64,000 bases of DNA from Leuctra nigra (lineage: Eukaryota; Arthropoda; Insecta; Plecoptera; Leuctridae): assembly GCA_934045905.1 (NCBI GenBank), contig OW203766.1:17478309-17542308 (forward strand), in the 5' to 3' direction. Both the position numbers and the translations under genes were made by a program. Positions 21,801 to 31,539 of the stretch are shown here, piece by piece (position 1 is the first letter of the stretch; each line of letters begins with the position of its first letter). Below the pieces are notes generated by a model. The model was not told the origin of the DNA and searched no databases. It saw only the letters and a program-made list of their open reading frames with translations.

Positions 21801-24800
21801 CTCTATAAGACATGTTTGTACAGGCTCTGGTCGGAGTGCCGCGAGAGGCCTACTACATAGCCACTAAGATCGGCCGCTACGAGCTGGATCCACTGAAGAT
21901 GACAGACTTCACTGCTAAGAAGACGCGTGGACAAGACTATTACTCTCGTATCTCTCTATAAGACATGTTTGTACAGGCTCTGGTCGGAGTGCCGCGAGAG
22001 GCCTACTACATCGCCACTAAGATCGGCCGCTACGAGCTGGATCCACTGAAGATGACAGACTTCACTGCTAAGAAGACGCGTGGACAAGACTATTACTCTC
22101 GTATCTCTCTATAAGACATGTTTGTACAGGCTCTGGTCGGAGTGCCGCGAGAGGCCTACTACATAGCCACTAAGATCGGCCGCTACGAGCTGGATCCACT
22201 GAAGATGACAGACTTCACTGCTAAGAAGACGCGTGGACAAGACTATTACTCTCGTATCTCTCTATAAGACATGTTTGTACAGGCTCTGGTCGGAGTGCCG
22301 CGAGAGGCCTACTACATAGCCACTAAGATCGGCCGCTACGAGCTGGATCCACTGAAGATGACAGACTTCACTGCTAAGAAGACGCGTGGACAAGACTATT
22401 ACTCTCGTATCTCTCTATAAGACATGTTTGTACAGGCTCTGGTCGGAGTGCCGCGAGAGGCCTACTACATTGCCACTAAGATCGGCCGCTACGAGCTGGA
22501 TCCACTGAAGATGACAGACTTCACTGCTAAGAAGACGCGTGGACAAGACTATTACTCTCGTATCTCTCTATAAGACATGTTTGTACAGGCTCTGGTCGGA
22601 GTGCCGCGAGAGGCCTACTACATAGCCACTAAGATCGGCCGCTACGAGCTGGATCCACTGAAGATGACAGACTTCACTGCTAAGAAGACGCGTGGACAAG
22701 ACTATTACTCTCGTATCTCTCTATAAGACATGTTTGTACAGGCTCTGGTCGGAGTGCCGCGAGAGGCCTACTACATTGCCACTAAGATCGGCCGCTACGA
22801 GCTGGATCCACTGAAGATGACAGACTTCACTGCTAAGAAGACGCGTGGACAAGACTATTACTCTCGTATCTCTCTATAAGACATGTTTGTACAGGCTCTG
22901 GTCGGAGTGCCGCGAGAGGCCTACTACATTGCCACTAAGATCGGCCGCTACGAGCTGGATCCACTGAAGATGACAGACTTCACTGCTAAGAAGACGCGTG
23001 GACAAGACTATTACTCTCGTATCTCTCTATAAGACATGTTTGTACAGGCTCTGGTCGGAGTGCCGCGAGAGGCCTACTACATTGCCACTAAGATCGGCCG
23101 CTACGAGCTGGATCCACTGAAGATGACAGACTTCACTGCTAAGAAGACGCGTGGACAAGACTATTACTCTCGTATCTATCTCTTTAAGACATGTTTGTAC
23201 AGGCTCTGGTCGGAGTGCCGCGAGAGGCCTACTACATCGCCACTAAGATCGGCCGCTACGAGCTGGATCCACTGAAGATGACAGACTTCACTGCTAAGAA
23301 GACGCGTGGACAAGACTATTACTCTCGTATCTCTCTATAAGACATGTTTGTACAGGCTCTGGTCGGAGTGCCGCGAGAGGCCTACTACATTGCCACTAAG
23401 ATCGGCCGCTACGAGCTGGATCCACTGAAGATGACAGACTTCACTGCTAAGAAGACGCGTGGACAAGATTATTACTCTCGTATCTCTCTATAAGACATGT
23501 TTGTACAGGCTCTGGTCGGAGTGCCGCGAGAGGCCTACTACATCGCCACTAAGATCGGCCGCTACGAGCTGGATCCACTGAAGATGTCAGACTTCACTGC
23601 TAAGAAGACGCGTGGACAAGACTATTACTCTCGTATCTCTCTATAAGACATGTTTGTACAGGCTCTGGTCGGAGTGCCGCGAGAGGCCTACTACATCGCC
23701 ACTCAGATCGGCCGCTACGAGCTGGATCCACTGAAGATGACAGACTTCACTGCTAAGAAGACGCGTGGACAAGACTATTACTCTCGTATCTCTCTATAAG
23801 ACATGTTTGTACAGGCTCTGGTCGGAGTGCCGCGAGAGGCCTACTACATCGCCACTAAGATCGGCCGCTACGAGCTGGATCCACTGAAGATGACAGACTT
23901 CACTGCTAAGAAGACGCGTGGACAAGACTATTACTCTCGTATCTCTCTATAAGACATGTTTGTACAGGCTCTGGTCGGAGTGCCGCGAGAGGCCTACTAC
24001 ATCGCCACTAAGATCGGCCGCTACGAGCTGGATCCACTGAAGATGTCAGACTTCACTGCTAAGAAGACGCGCGAGAGCGTGGACAAGAGTCTGCGGCTCC
24101 TTGGACTCGACTACGTCGACGTCATCCAGGTGACACGCTAGTTGCATAGCAACCATTTCAAATTTCAATTTCAATTTCAATTTATCTTTATTTGCACATT
24201 TATATACAAAAAGGCGACATTCAACATTATAATGAACACATTGGTCATTGTCGATCTACCATGTAACCTGTTTAAAAACAACTAAAACATATTATCTATT
24301 TAAGATAGTATATTCACACTGAACAATATAAACTACATAAGTAGGCATACTTGCGAAAGTAATAGTCAAAATAGTTATAAAATGGTTAAAAGATAAAAAA
24401 TTAATAAATACTATACCTATACTATAGGGTACTATAACCATGGCAACTACGAGGGGGGGGGGGGGGGTTGAGAGAGGGGTGGAGTAATTGAACTTACTGA
24501 TATGATAAAAAAGAAACAACACATAATTTCATAAATCTGTAAAATTATAAAGCAGGAACAGACGATGAAGAAAAATTTATCATTTGCAGAAGATTTGATT
24601 TTCAAGTTTCCAAATTAAAATTTACATTTACAAAATTACATACTATACAATTTTAGTGAATAAAATAAACACCTAGGCATAAGCCTGTAAGTGGTATAAC
24701 TTTTATGGGATAACTTGTGTGTGTACAACTTTTTTTTATTATTGAGCATCCTTCAGAGTTTTATTGAAATATCGTGAACAGGTTTCCTATCGAGGGATGC

Positions 24801-27800
24801 GATCCTATAAAATGACAACTTTGTTCTCGCGTGACAATTTTCTCATCTCAATGTTATTCACGGTCTTCTCGAGTGAGATGAGGAGCGTTTCACGCGATAA
24901 CATTTTATATGATCGCCCCTCTGGAACATACACCAAGCGGCAGCTCTTATCATTGTAAACAGATTGCCATTAATTGTTTAAAGACGTAATGTTGAACTTC
25001 AGGCCCACGACCTGGAGTTCGCCGACAGCCTGGACGACCTCCTGAACGAGGCGCTGCCGACGATGAAGTCGCTGGTGACGGAGGGCAAGGCGAGGTTTCT
25101 CAGCGTCACCGGCTATCCAGTGAGCACACTCAAGGATGCGGTGGAACGCAGCAATGTGCAGCCCGACTGCGTCCTCTCCTATGCCAGGGACACGCTCATA
25201 GACAGCACGCTGCAGGAGTACATCCCGTTCTTCAAGGTCAATACTTTTAAGAATAGAATTGAAGTGGAGATCCCATGAACGAAATTATTTTGAACTTCTG
25301 TCTTTCCATGGTAAATTCACTGCTTTAGACACTAGAGTAATGTTTGATAAAGTTGCTTTGAAATATACGTAAAATTATTGAGATGTCAACCAATTTGTTA
25401 TATTAGTATTTCGGCCACACAAAATGAAAATTTACTAAAATGAATTTCAAACACTTTTAAAGATTTGTCAGTTGCAACTAGCAACACAACTAGCAAACTA
25501 GCAAAGTGTAGTAAAATGCATTGCATTTATCTTGATCTAGTGGAGCGGTCGCTCCACGCCAGCCAAGTCGTACGGCGCGCGCACACTCTCATTTAAAAAG
25601 GCTGGAGCAACCCACTTTTACTGTAAGCATCAAAGTGGCATTTTCGGCCTACTGGATCTTAAAATTGGGAAATCTCACATTGTTGCGAAATATCTTAATT
25701 TCGAGCTATGGCCCACCCTACTACATATACCAAATTTGGGCCCAATAGGTTACGCCCTTTGCGAGCTAAAGGGCAGTGAAAACAGTGTTTTAGGGCGGTT
25801 TTCATAATACTAATAATCTCAGTAGTAGTAGTAGTAGTAGTCTCCTGGAATTCAAATCCGGTAACAAGGCCACAGCCTAAACGGCTGAACCGATTGATCT
25901 CACATTTTTACCACGTGTGCACTTTTGGCGTCTGATTTAACCTTCACCCCATGAATTTTTTGTGCCGCCATTTTGAAACCGGAAGTGACGTCATATCTCA
26001 ACAACGGCTAAACTGATTGGAACGAAATTTGCGCCAAACGATTCAGACGGTCATCTATATGCATTATCAGTAGCAAAAGACTAAAAATTATGTTAACGAA
26101 ACCGGAAATGACGTCATGAAATTTGAAATACATCGATTGGCATTTCGGCAACAAAGATTGATCCGATTATTTTGATATTTATGTAACGTATGTACTTTTG
26201 ATATCTCATTTGAGTTGTTATAAAACCAACCGGAATCCGCCATTTTGAAACCGGTAGTGACATCATATCTTAATAACGGCTAAATAGATTTGAACGAAAC
26301 CAGCGCCAAACAATTTAGACGGTCAACTTTATGTATTATCAACAATAATATTTGCAGTTTCTTATAGCAAAACCGGAAATGACGTCACACATTTGAAAAA
26401 TCTCACAAATTTACATTTTGATACAATAAACACTATTTGAGACAGCTTATAATAAGATGTTATCATGTGTAAATTAAAATTCAAGGGGTCAGAGATTTCA
26501 GCCGCCATTTTGAAACCGGAAGTAACGTCGTATCTCGAAAACTGGTAGACCGATCAGTACGAAACTAGCGCCATATGATTCGGAAGGCCATCTTAATGTA
26601 ATAGGAACAGTCAAACTAGAATGTTCTTATTTATGAGCCCGGAAATGAAGTAATTCAAATTTAAAAATTATTGTATTCCCCATTCTATACAATGAATACA
26701 TATTCAGAAAGCCTAAAATGATACACATTAATTGTAGATATAAATTCTATGTGGCAGTGCAGTAAGTTTAGCAGCCATTTTGAAAACCGATGTGTATGCC
26801 ATATCTCGGAACTGGGTTGACCGATTGTAATGAAACCTTTGCTATTCTTCACGAAAGACTATATATGAATATATAACAGATTTTCATTAGTAGTAACCAA
26901 ATCGTAAATGGCTATTTTTTTTAAAGAATTTAGTAATTGTTCATTTCATATGTGTCACAAGTTGTAAGAATAAACTAAAAAAAGGAGTGATATCCCCATA
27001 AAAAGCACTTCGTGTAAAAATACCAGCCAAGTCTCTTCAACTAAAAAAAATATATGAAATCTAAAAATTCTGCACTGAAAAGTATTGATATCAAAAAATT
27101 TGCCAAGTCAAAACTTTATTTGAAAATCAAAAAATACTTGGCGCATCGATTTTTTTGAGAATTATAGGTATACTATATGTATATGTATATTTGATGTATA
27201 TTTTATATCTGGCCTATACTTCTAAGCTATTTATATACACGATGCGCCAAGTATTTTTTGATTTTCAAATAAAGTTTTGACTTGGCAAATTTTTTGATAT
27301 CAATACTTTTCAGTGCAGAATTTTTAGATTTCATATATTTTTTTTAGTTGAAGAGACTTGGCTGGTATTTTTACACGAAGTGTTTTTTATGGGGATTGTC
27401 TTAACTTCACAGGAGAGGAAAATGGCGGTCATCAACGCAGCCGCGCCTGCCATGGGCCTGCTGACCAATCAGGGACCAATGCAATGGCATCCGGCCACGG
27501 AAGAGCAGAAGAAAGTCTGCAGAGCGGCAGGTGATTACACCAAGGTGAGCACTCCGACAATTCTGGCTTATAATTCATGACAGGCGGTGTACTACATGAC
27601 AGTAATGGATCGATTGCTAAATGTTGACATTTGCGATGGAGCCGATATATAGAATGGGTCGCAGGACCGACTCTTGCGGGACTCCAGATGAGACACCGAT
27701 AAAGAATATTGGTCCCAGGAACGACCCTTGAGGGACTCCAGAATTAATTATATAAGTTTTGAGAACCTTGCACATTTGTTTCTTGTGGACTTCCAGAATC

Positions 27801-28614
27801 TCATCTCTAACTGTGATATTAACTTGTAGAGCAAGGGAGTGGAGCTCGGTCGCTTGGCAGTGTACCACAGCTACCACCAGCCCGGCATTGACATCAACCT
27901 CATCGGCATGAACACGATGTCTCTCCTCCAGAACAACATCGACATCCTGCTCAACGGACTCTCAGAGCTGGAGATGAAGACACTAGCAGAGGTCAAGGAG
28001 AAGTGAGTCATCATCACATGCCGATCCTGGCATTGGTTATTTATTGAACCACGAAAAGAAGGATGTATAGCAAAACTGTCCATGTGTAGTAAACCGACGT
28101 TCAGAACCTTTGCTTCAAACTTTTATTCCAAACCGTCAGGAAAGATAATCTCTTTCCTACTAGTTCTCGAATTGATCACTTTTTGCCCAATTAAGAATTG
28201 GTTTGAACCAACTGATTGCAACCGTTTTATTATGGACCAATAGAAACGTATGTTCAATTTATATAAATACACTTATTTTCTTGAATATAAGTTCGAATTC
28301 AGGGTGGAAATCCTATTTAAGAACATTCAATTTTCGCCGTTAGTTTAACCTAATTTAACCTTCCCTTGACTCAGGTTCAAACAACAAATCGCGAAACTGA
28401 AGAAATTTAGTTTCGTGATTAGCTTACCTTAAGGCACAATACAGCTTTAAACCTTGATCAAGTGTAGGAATTGCTATGTGTTCCTACAAACTCTCACGTG
28501 TTCTGTTTTCCTTGTCGCAGGTTCTTCGCGGACTTGAAGTGTGGTCATTGGGAAGGTGTGGAAGTGGCAGCTCATCAGAAGGCGAAGAAAGCAGCGCGCG
28601 ATGCCGGCAAATAG
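12735..28614 (+). CDS. Aldo-keto reductase, L-galactose dehydrogenase-like, 7 coding exons
   Basis: Coding exons are 12735-12874, 13410-13527, 23968-24129, 25003-25236, 27413-27544, 27830-28002 and 28521-28614. All junctions agree in phase (2,0,0,0,0,2), giving 350 residues, normal for the NADPH-dependent L-galactose dehydrogenase-like AKR family. The catalytic tetrad is visible: Asp70 and Tyr75 in NYIDTAPWYGQG, Lys101 in YIATKIGRY and His142 in the first two codons of exon 4. It is expected to reduce or oxidise a sugar or aldehyde substrate in the cytosol; the substrate is unknown. Exon 2 and exon 3 edges are massively tandem-amplified and a leucine-rich gene sits in intron 2. The start was chosen as the first ATG after acceptor TCCTACAG. 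Confidence 0.9.
12880..13080 (+). mobile_element. tRNA-derived SINE just after the exon 1 donor
   Basis: The A-box-like TGGCTCAGGCAGT (12888-12900) and B-box-like GTGTTCAATTCCC (12930-12942) are followed by a tail with CTGAGGTTTTGTGTAGTTT and CCCTCAGTCGAGACTCGAGG. It resembles the unit at 53920-54220, whose tail also has a CTGAGG/CCTCAG pair. Confidence 0.55.
13410..13527 (+). CDS. Aldo-keto reductase coding exon 2 (active-site Asp and Tyr)
   Basis: Acceptor TTTGTCTGCAG at 13409 and donor GGCAAG|GTATGT at 13528. The exon begins with one base completing Gly47. It encodes EFAEEEAINT through RSEELLGK with Asp70 and Tyr75. The last 64 bases plus the donor and 39 bases of intron are the founder of the 29-copy array that follows. 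Confidence 0.88.
13464..16430 (+). repeat. 29-copy tandem array of exon 2 edge plus splice donor (103-bp unit)
   Basis: CATCAACTACATCGACACGG recurs exactly every 103 bp from 13464 to 16348, 29 times. Each unit carries the end of exon 2, the donor GGCAAG|GTATG and 39 bases of intron. Donors lie at 13528 plus multiples of 103, the last at 16412. Variants are sparse: A for G in GGC(G/A)CCG in units 2, 10, 11, 15, 21, 25 and 28; T for G in ACCCC(G/T)GCC before units 22, 23 and 29. Because 103 is 1 modulo 3 and the unit has no stop in any forward frame, all three forward frames stay open for about 1,000 codons. Those are not separate proteins. Confidence 0.95.
16543..17215 (-). mobile_element. Repeat family 1, copy D (3' part, inverted)
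   Basis: It begins ATCTAGTGGAGCGGTCGC, the inverse of the family 1 right end, with half the hairpin lost. Three internal units with CCGGAAGTGACGTCAT-like motifs follow. The left end is absent. It lies in intron 2 of the reductase gene, directly upstream of the nested leucine-rich gene. Confidence 0.55.
17334..18008 (+). CDS. Nested LRR-like gene, exon 1
   Basis: 225 codons ending in Glu-Arg-Leu before donor CTG|GTGAGC. It includes the 87-bp tandem duplication at 17425-17598 and the segment DVYLQELKIPCLPG followed by Leu-rich helices. Confidence 0.6.
17334..19353 (+). CDS. Leucine-rich-repeat-like protein nested in reductase intron 2
   Basis: Two exons, 17334-18008 and 18754-19353, join in phase 0 (CTG|GTGAGC to CCTCTCAG|ACG), giving 424 residues. 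An in-frame TGA lies eight codons before ATG17334, so this Met is the first available if there is no upstream exon. The C-terminal two thirds show irregular Leu-rich units (LENLVYVNLNCN, LQLKRMCVKLNNL, CPDLQHLLLRL, CKNLKLMTLDDV), like F-box/LRR proteins. No F-box is clear. Residues 31-88 are a near-exact 29-residue duplication. It is on the same strand as the host gene and has its own AATAAA at 19527. Function is unknown. Confidence 0.65.
17425..17598 (+). repeat. 87-bp in-frame tandem duplication
   Basis: CGCCAC recurs at 17425, 17512 and 17599. The two 87-bp units between them are about 90% identical and each encode a 29-residue segment containing KLQNYLRSYI. The reading frame is kept. Confidence 0.85.
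18300..18345 (+). mobile_element. Possible tRNA-derived SINE fragment
   Basis: A B-box-like GTGTTCAAACCCCC lies in the intron of the nested gene. No convincing A box was found. Confidence 0.2.
18754..19353 (+). CDS. Nested LRR-like gene, exon 2
   Basis: Acceptor ATCCTCTCAG then Thr-Gln-Leu in phase 0, 199 codons to TGA. GC-rich with regularly spaced leucines (about 25-28 residue units), consistent with LRR packing. Confidence 0.65.
   Translation, partial: TQLALEHLENLVYVNLNCNITGEMLSKVNHKLQLKRMCVKLNNLEDIDVALDLCPDLQHLLLRLTGPNNDVSTRSNGIFEKLAASQLKLSTLSLTNFHIETDAFALFLFSKAVYLTEFVIASSRMNATVTVALELFSKCKNLKLMTLDDVYGLSRDDTPLYHNISLPFLRHLNVSIRHSTSFELHELAVYWFKHGRTEV
19527..19532 (+). terminator. Polyadenylation signal of nested gene
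   Basis: AATAAA about 174 bases after the TGA, followed by an AT-rich tract. It lies inside intron 2 of the reductase gene on the same strand, so it could also end reductase transcripts early. Confidence 0.5.
19740..19900 (+). mobile_element. Repeat family 2, 3' fragment
   Basis: It matches the 3' part of the full copies: TTTCAGAGCGATTGG, then AAAGAGAAAGTGACATAAGA, then GTGACGCTC. The terminal GCTCGCTCA is degraded. Confidence 0.45.
20180..20555 (-). mobile_element. Repeat family 1, copy C (internally deleted)
   Basis: GCGGTCGCTCCACGCCAGCC at one side and CACGGAGTGTTTTTTTATGG at the other are the inverted right and left ends of the family, with only about 330 bp between. Both ends kept with the middle lost is typical of a non-autonomous derivative. 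It stops 45 bp before the first exon 3 copy. Confidence 0.65.
20564..23967 (+). repeat. Tandem array of exon 3 edge plus splice acceptor (153-bp unit, 22 truncated copies before the intact exon)
   Basis: GACATGTTTGTACAG, the acceptor, recurs at 20585 and then every 153 bp (one unit is 2 bp longer, near 23160) up to 23953, 23 times in all. Each of the first 22 copies carries the acceptor and about 110 bases of exon 3, then breaks at ACGCGTGGACAAGA into intron sequence with no donor. Reading on from exon 2 into any of them gives TRGQDYYSRISL and then TAA. Only the last copy continues to RESVDKSLRLLG and a donor. Units 1 and 3 share GGAGAGCCG, while units 2 and 4 share TTCATTGCC. Confidence 0.95.
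23968..24129 (+). CDS. Aldo-keto reductase coding exon 3 (catalytic Lys)
   Basis: The only complete copy of exon 3: acceptor TTTGTACAG, 54 codons, donor CCAG|GTGACA. It encodes ALVGVPREAYYIATKIGRY with Lys101 and ends LRLLGLDYVDVIQ. It differs from most array units by Ser for Thr at KMSDF, shared with unit 20. Confidence 0.88.
24130..25002 (+). other. Reductase intron 3
   Basis: AT-rich intron with a G run at about 24452-24468 and a (CAAATTT)-like tract at 24160-24190. No gene is seen. Confidence 0.6.
25003..25236 (+). CDS. Aldo-keto reductase coding exon 4 (catalytic His)
   Basis: Acceptor AACTTCAG, 78 codons in phase 0, donor TTCAAG|GTCAAT. It starts Ala-His142 and includes TEGKARFLSVTGYP, the conserved strand after the lysine and histidine in this AKR group. 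Confidence 0.88.
25535..27396 (-). mobile_element. Repeat family 1, copy B (near full length, inverted, in reductase intron 4)
   Basis: It begins ATCTAGTGGAGCGGTCGC with the complete terminal hairpin and GCCAGCCAAGTC. The body is collinear with copy A, with four internal units, and it ends in the palindrome at 26994-27394. It includes a (AGT)n tract at 25816-25841. The palindrome end lies 17 bp from reductase exon 5. Confidence 0.7.
26994..27394. repeat. 401-bp palindrome of copy B
   Basis: Arms of about 160 bp run from CCCCATAAAAAGCACTTCGT to ACGAAGTGTTTTTTATGGGG with an AT-rich centre at about 27150-27240. It is strongly similar to the palindrome at 3337-3734. Confidence 0.85.
27413..27544 (+). 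CDS. Aldo-keto reductase coding exon 5
   Basis: Acceptor TTAACTTCACAG, 44 codons in phase 0 (ERKMAVINAAAPAMGLLTNQ), donor ACCAAG|GTGAGC. The preceding 17 bases are the only intron sequence between the exon and the palindrome, so the branch point probably lies in transposon-derived DNA. Confidence 0.85.
27640..27765 (-). pseudogene. Non-LTR retrotransposon reverse transcriptase remnant
   Basis: The minus strand encodes SGVPQGSFLGPIFF and then again SGVPQESVLRPILY within 25 codons. GVPQGSxLGPILF is the signature of non-LTR reverse transcriptases. Only this motif survives, in duplicate, inside reductase intron 5. Confidence 0.55.
27830..28002 (+). CDS. Aldo-keto reductase coding exon 6
   Basis: Acceptor TTAACTTGTAG, 57 codons plus two bases, donor GAGAA|GTGAGT. 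It encodes SKGVELGRLAVYHSYQPGID and the C-terminal helices ending LAEVKEK. Confidence 0.85.
28521..28614 (+). CDS. Aldo-keto reductase coding exon 7
   Basis: Acceptor CCTTGTCGCAG. It completes Lys, then FFADLKCGHWEGVEVAAHQK, and ends with TAG. Confidence 0.82.
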
Positions 28615-28671
28615 TCCTACATCTCGCTCACTTACATTATGTATTCATACGCGTGCTGACGTTACACTTCA

Positions 28672-28677
28672 AATAAA
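28672..28677 (+). terminator. Reductase polyadenylation signal
   Basis: AATAAA 58 bases after the TAG stop. Confidence 0.6.
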
Positions 28678-29317
28678 CTGTTCATATTTTCAATACCCAG
28701 AACAGAATGCATTATTTCGCAACCTGGTGTTACATAATAGTGAGTTCCCAGTATTCATTTGCACCTTATTGTAAACATTGTCATTTTGTTGACATATTTT
28801 CATGTGCGAGCGTGATCGATTATGTCGCATACTTTCAGGACCGATGAGACAAAATAGGACAAAATGAGTTGAAATTTGAATCATTATTAAAACGACAAAC
28901 TTGGGGGCAGTCTTTCAATACTAGCTATAACTTTTAATCGGTTGATTTGGACTTTATTGTCATGGCAACAGCCAATGTAATTCCTTGAATATCGGTGTTA
29001 GCTTAATTTAGGCGAGGGGGGGGGATCTCCCCCCCCCCCCCCTTCAATTCAATTTCCCTGCCTATGTTCTTATACATCTGTGTCAAGATAAAAAAAATAT
29101 GCTTAAAAAGTGTTAAAATCGCGTAGAAATGCACCAAATTCATGCCTGAAATTCCCTTATAGGCTTTTGGGCTTTTGAGCTTGAGCCCTTTGAGCTTGGT
29201 ATGCAATTTTCTGTGAAAAATGTGAAGAAATTTTTGAGTAGTCATTGTTGCAATATTTCGGTTATTTGATGCTAAATTCAATTTGCAATGCAATTCTATT
29301 GTTTCATATTAAATTGA

Positions 29318-29677
29318 ATGAAATATGATCTACTCAATCAACATAAAAGCATCTGTTTTTATGCAAAAACCACCTGTTACCGCCGTTGGCACCAGCCAGA
29401 GCCCCGACCTGCGCTCTGGCTTGTGACAGCCAACCACAAAACTGCCTCCATGAGATGCCAACAGCATTACTGCCGCTAGCAACAGACAGAGCACCGACCT
29501 CGCTCTGTCCCGTGACAGCCAACCACACTACTACCTGCCTCCATGAGATGCCAACAGCATTACTGCCGCTAGCAACAGACAGAGCACCGACCTCGCTCTG
29601 TCCCGTGACAGCCAACCACACTACCTACTGCCTCCATGAGATGCCAACATCAGTAACAGATAGCAACTTTTATTAGT
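29318..29677 (+). repeat. Element with 93-bp satellite units, copy 1
   Basis: GAGATGCCAACA recurs at 29452, 29545 and 29638 (93-bp period). Units contain CATTACTGCCGCTAGCAACA and CGACCTCGCTCTGTCCCGTG. The flanks AAATATGATCTACTCAATCA (left) and CAACTTTTATTAGTAAA (right) are shared with the copy at 30871-31539, so this is a dispersed element carrying an internal satellite. Confidence 0.75.
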
Positions 29678-29761
29678 AAACCAATCGGAAAGGGTGTATT
29701 TTTTTAAAGATAATTTTCATTGTTTCGATGATTTTCAAGTCGTTTGAACAATCTGAAAAAA

Positions 29762-29865
29762 ACAGTGATATCCTTAAAAATGCACTCGATGTCAAAAGGG
29801 CTGCCAAGTCTCTTCAACATTAGAAAACAAAATCTAATAATTCAGCGCTGAAAAGTAAACTTGTT
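29762..29865 (+). mobile_element. Repeat family 1, diverged left-end fragment
   Basis: GATATCCTTAAAAATGCACT, then GCCAAGTCTCTTCAAC, then GCGCTGAAAAGTA follow the order of the family 1 left arm with many substitutions. It is an older copy. Confidence 0.5.
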
Positions 29866-30399
29866 TCTTCGATATTTACAACGAATATTATCTAGATTAA
29901 TTTTTTAAATCTTTTAATATTTCGTTTCTCGATTCTTTAGTTTGGATTTAGTTAAATTAAATACTCTCTTTTACTCTCTTTTTTATACCTGTCAAACTCC
30001 TGATGAAGCCCACTGAAAAGAGGGCGAAATATAGAGATTTCTTATAAAAATAGTTTGTAAAACGTTCAAAAAGAGAGTATTTAATTTAGTTTTTAAATCG
30101 CCTACTTACTAATTTCAGAAGGGCCCATGTCCAATGATCCATTGCAGCTACGCCGGCGAGCATATGGCCATGTGTAAGGGCTACCCATGCCGGACAGATC
30201 AGTGGTGAGGTCCAGACAAAGAGCAGCCAGGGTCGACCTATCCATGCCCTCCCTTGAATTTGCGGTCCCCATCGGGCCGGCCTTCTCCCTCGAGATGGTG
30301 ATCCCCCTGAAATCGGGTTCCGCCGGCCCGAATCCTCACACCTCCCGGTCCGTCCCCATTCCGGCCTGGCCTTCCCACCAGTGCTAGACTCCCCCGGAT

Positions 30400-30870
30400 C
30401 GGGCCCGTTAGGTCGACCCCCCCCCCCCCCCCCATGTCCTCCACTTAATTCAACAAAGTTTAAAGTATAAAATTTATGTGCTCAAAATAACCTCGTCGTT
30501 GACGCGCCGTTAAACCCTAATAATCTAAAATGAATCCACTGGATAAGTGAGGAAACAAGGCAAAAAGTAGGCCAGCCGAAATACAAACCAAGGACTCCTC
30601 CAACAACCACTCAACAACCGTCAGACACACCGGAAGTACGCAGCTGTTTGCTTTTCTTTTTATTTGGCGCGAAAATAGAAGGCCGCACGTGCTAGAATTT
30701 TAAAAATTATGGCGTTTTCCACATAGCCCACACATCCCACTTAGCCTGAAAGCTAGCCTGTGACAGACAAAATAATAAAATAAACGTAACTAAATAATAA
30801 CAATATTCATATATTAAATAACATTAAAGTTTTACAAAGTAAATCTGCTCTCTTCCGCACAAAACATATT
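30400..30870. other. No gene seen; C run and AT-rich sequence
   Basis: A run of about 18 C at 30417-30434 follows a GC-rich patch (30180-30415), after which AT-rich sequence holds nothing I can define. The GC-rich patch has a frame containing DRSVVRSRQRAARVDLS but no splice structure or domain. Confidence 0.4.
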
Positions 30871-31539
30871 TAATTGAAATATGATCTACTCAATCAACAT
30901 AAAAGCATCTGTTTTTTTTGTTGCAAAAACCACCTGTTACTGCCGTTGGCACCAGCCAGAGCCCCGTCCTGCGCTCTGGCTTGTGACAGCCACCACACTG
31001 CCTACTGTCTCCATCAGATGCCAACAGCTTAGAGGAATAGTGGTGCACCACTTATTCCTCTTAGCCAACAGTATTGCTGCAGCATTACTGCCGTTGGCAC
31101 CAGCCAGAGCCCCGTCCTGCGCTCTGCCCTGTGACAGCCACCACACTGCCTACTGTCTCCATGAGATGCCAACAGCATTACTGCCGCTAGCAACAGACAG
31201 AGCACCGACCTCGCTCTGTCCCGTGACAGCCAACCACACTACCTACTGCCTCCATCAGATGCCAACAGCATTACTGCCGCTAGCACCAGCCAGAGCCCCG
31301 TCCTGCGCTCTGCCCTGTGACAGCCACCACACTGCCTACTGTCTCCATCAGATGCCAACAGCTTAGAGGAATTAGAGTGGTGCACCACTTCCTCTAAGCC
31401 ATGCAGTAATGCTGCAGCATTACTGCTCTAGCAACAGACAGAGCCCCGTCCTGCGCTCTGCCCTGTGACAGCCACCACACTGCCTACTGTCTCCATGAGA
31501 TGCCAACATTAGTAACAGACAGCAACTTTTATTAGTAAA
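30871..31539 (+). repeat. Element with satellite units, copy 2 (expanded)
   Basis: It has the same flanks as 29318-29677 but more units, including variants with CCAGCCAGAGCCCCGTCCTG. Two units carry an inserted palindrome around AGTGGTGCACCACTT (about 31025-31060 and 31365-31395). Confidence 0.7.

Noticed and set aside
29334..31366. Frames of 95-161 codons with repeated motifs such as CLHEMPTALLPLA
   Set aside because: They are translations of the 93-bp satellite inside a dispersed element, open on both strands, with no other gene signs.
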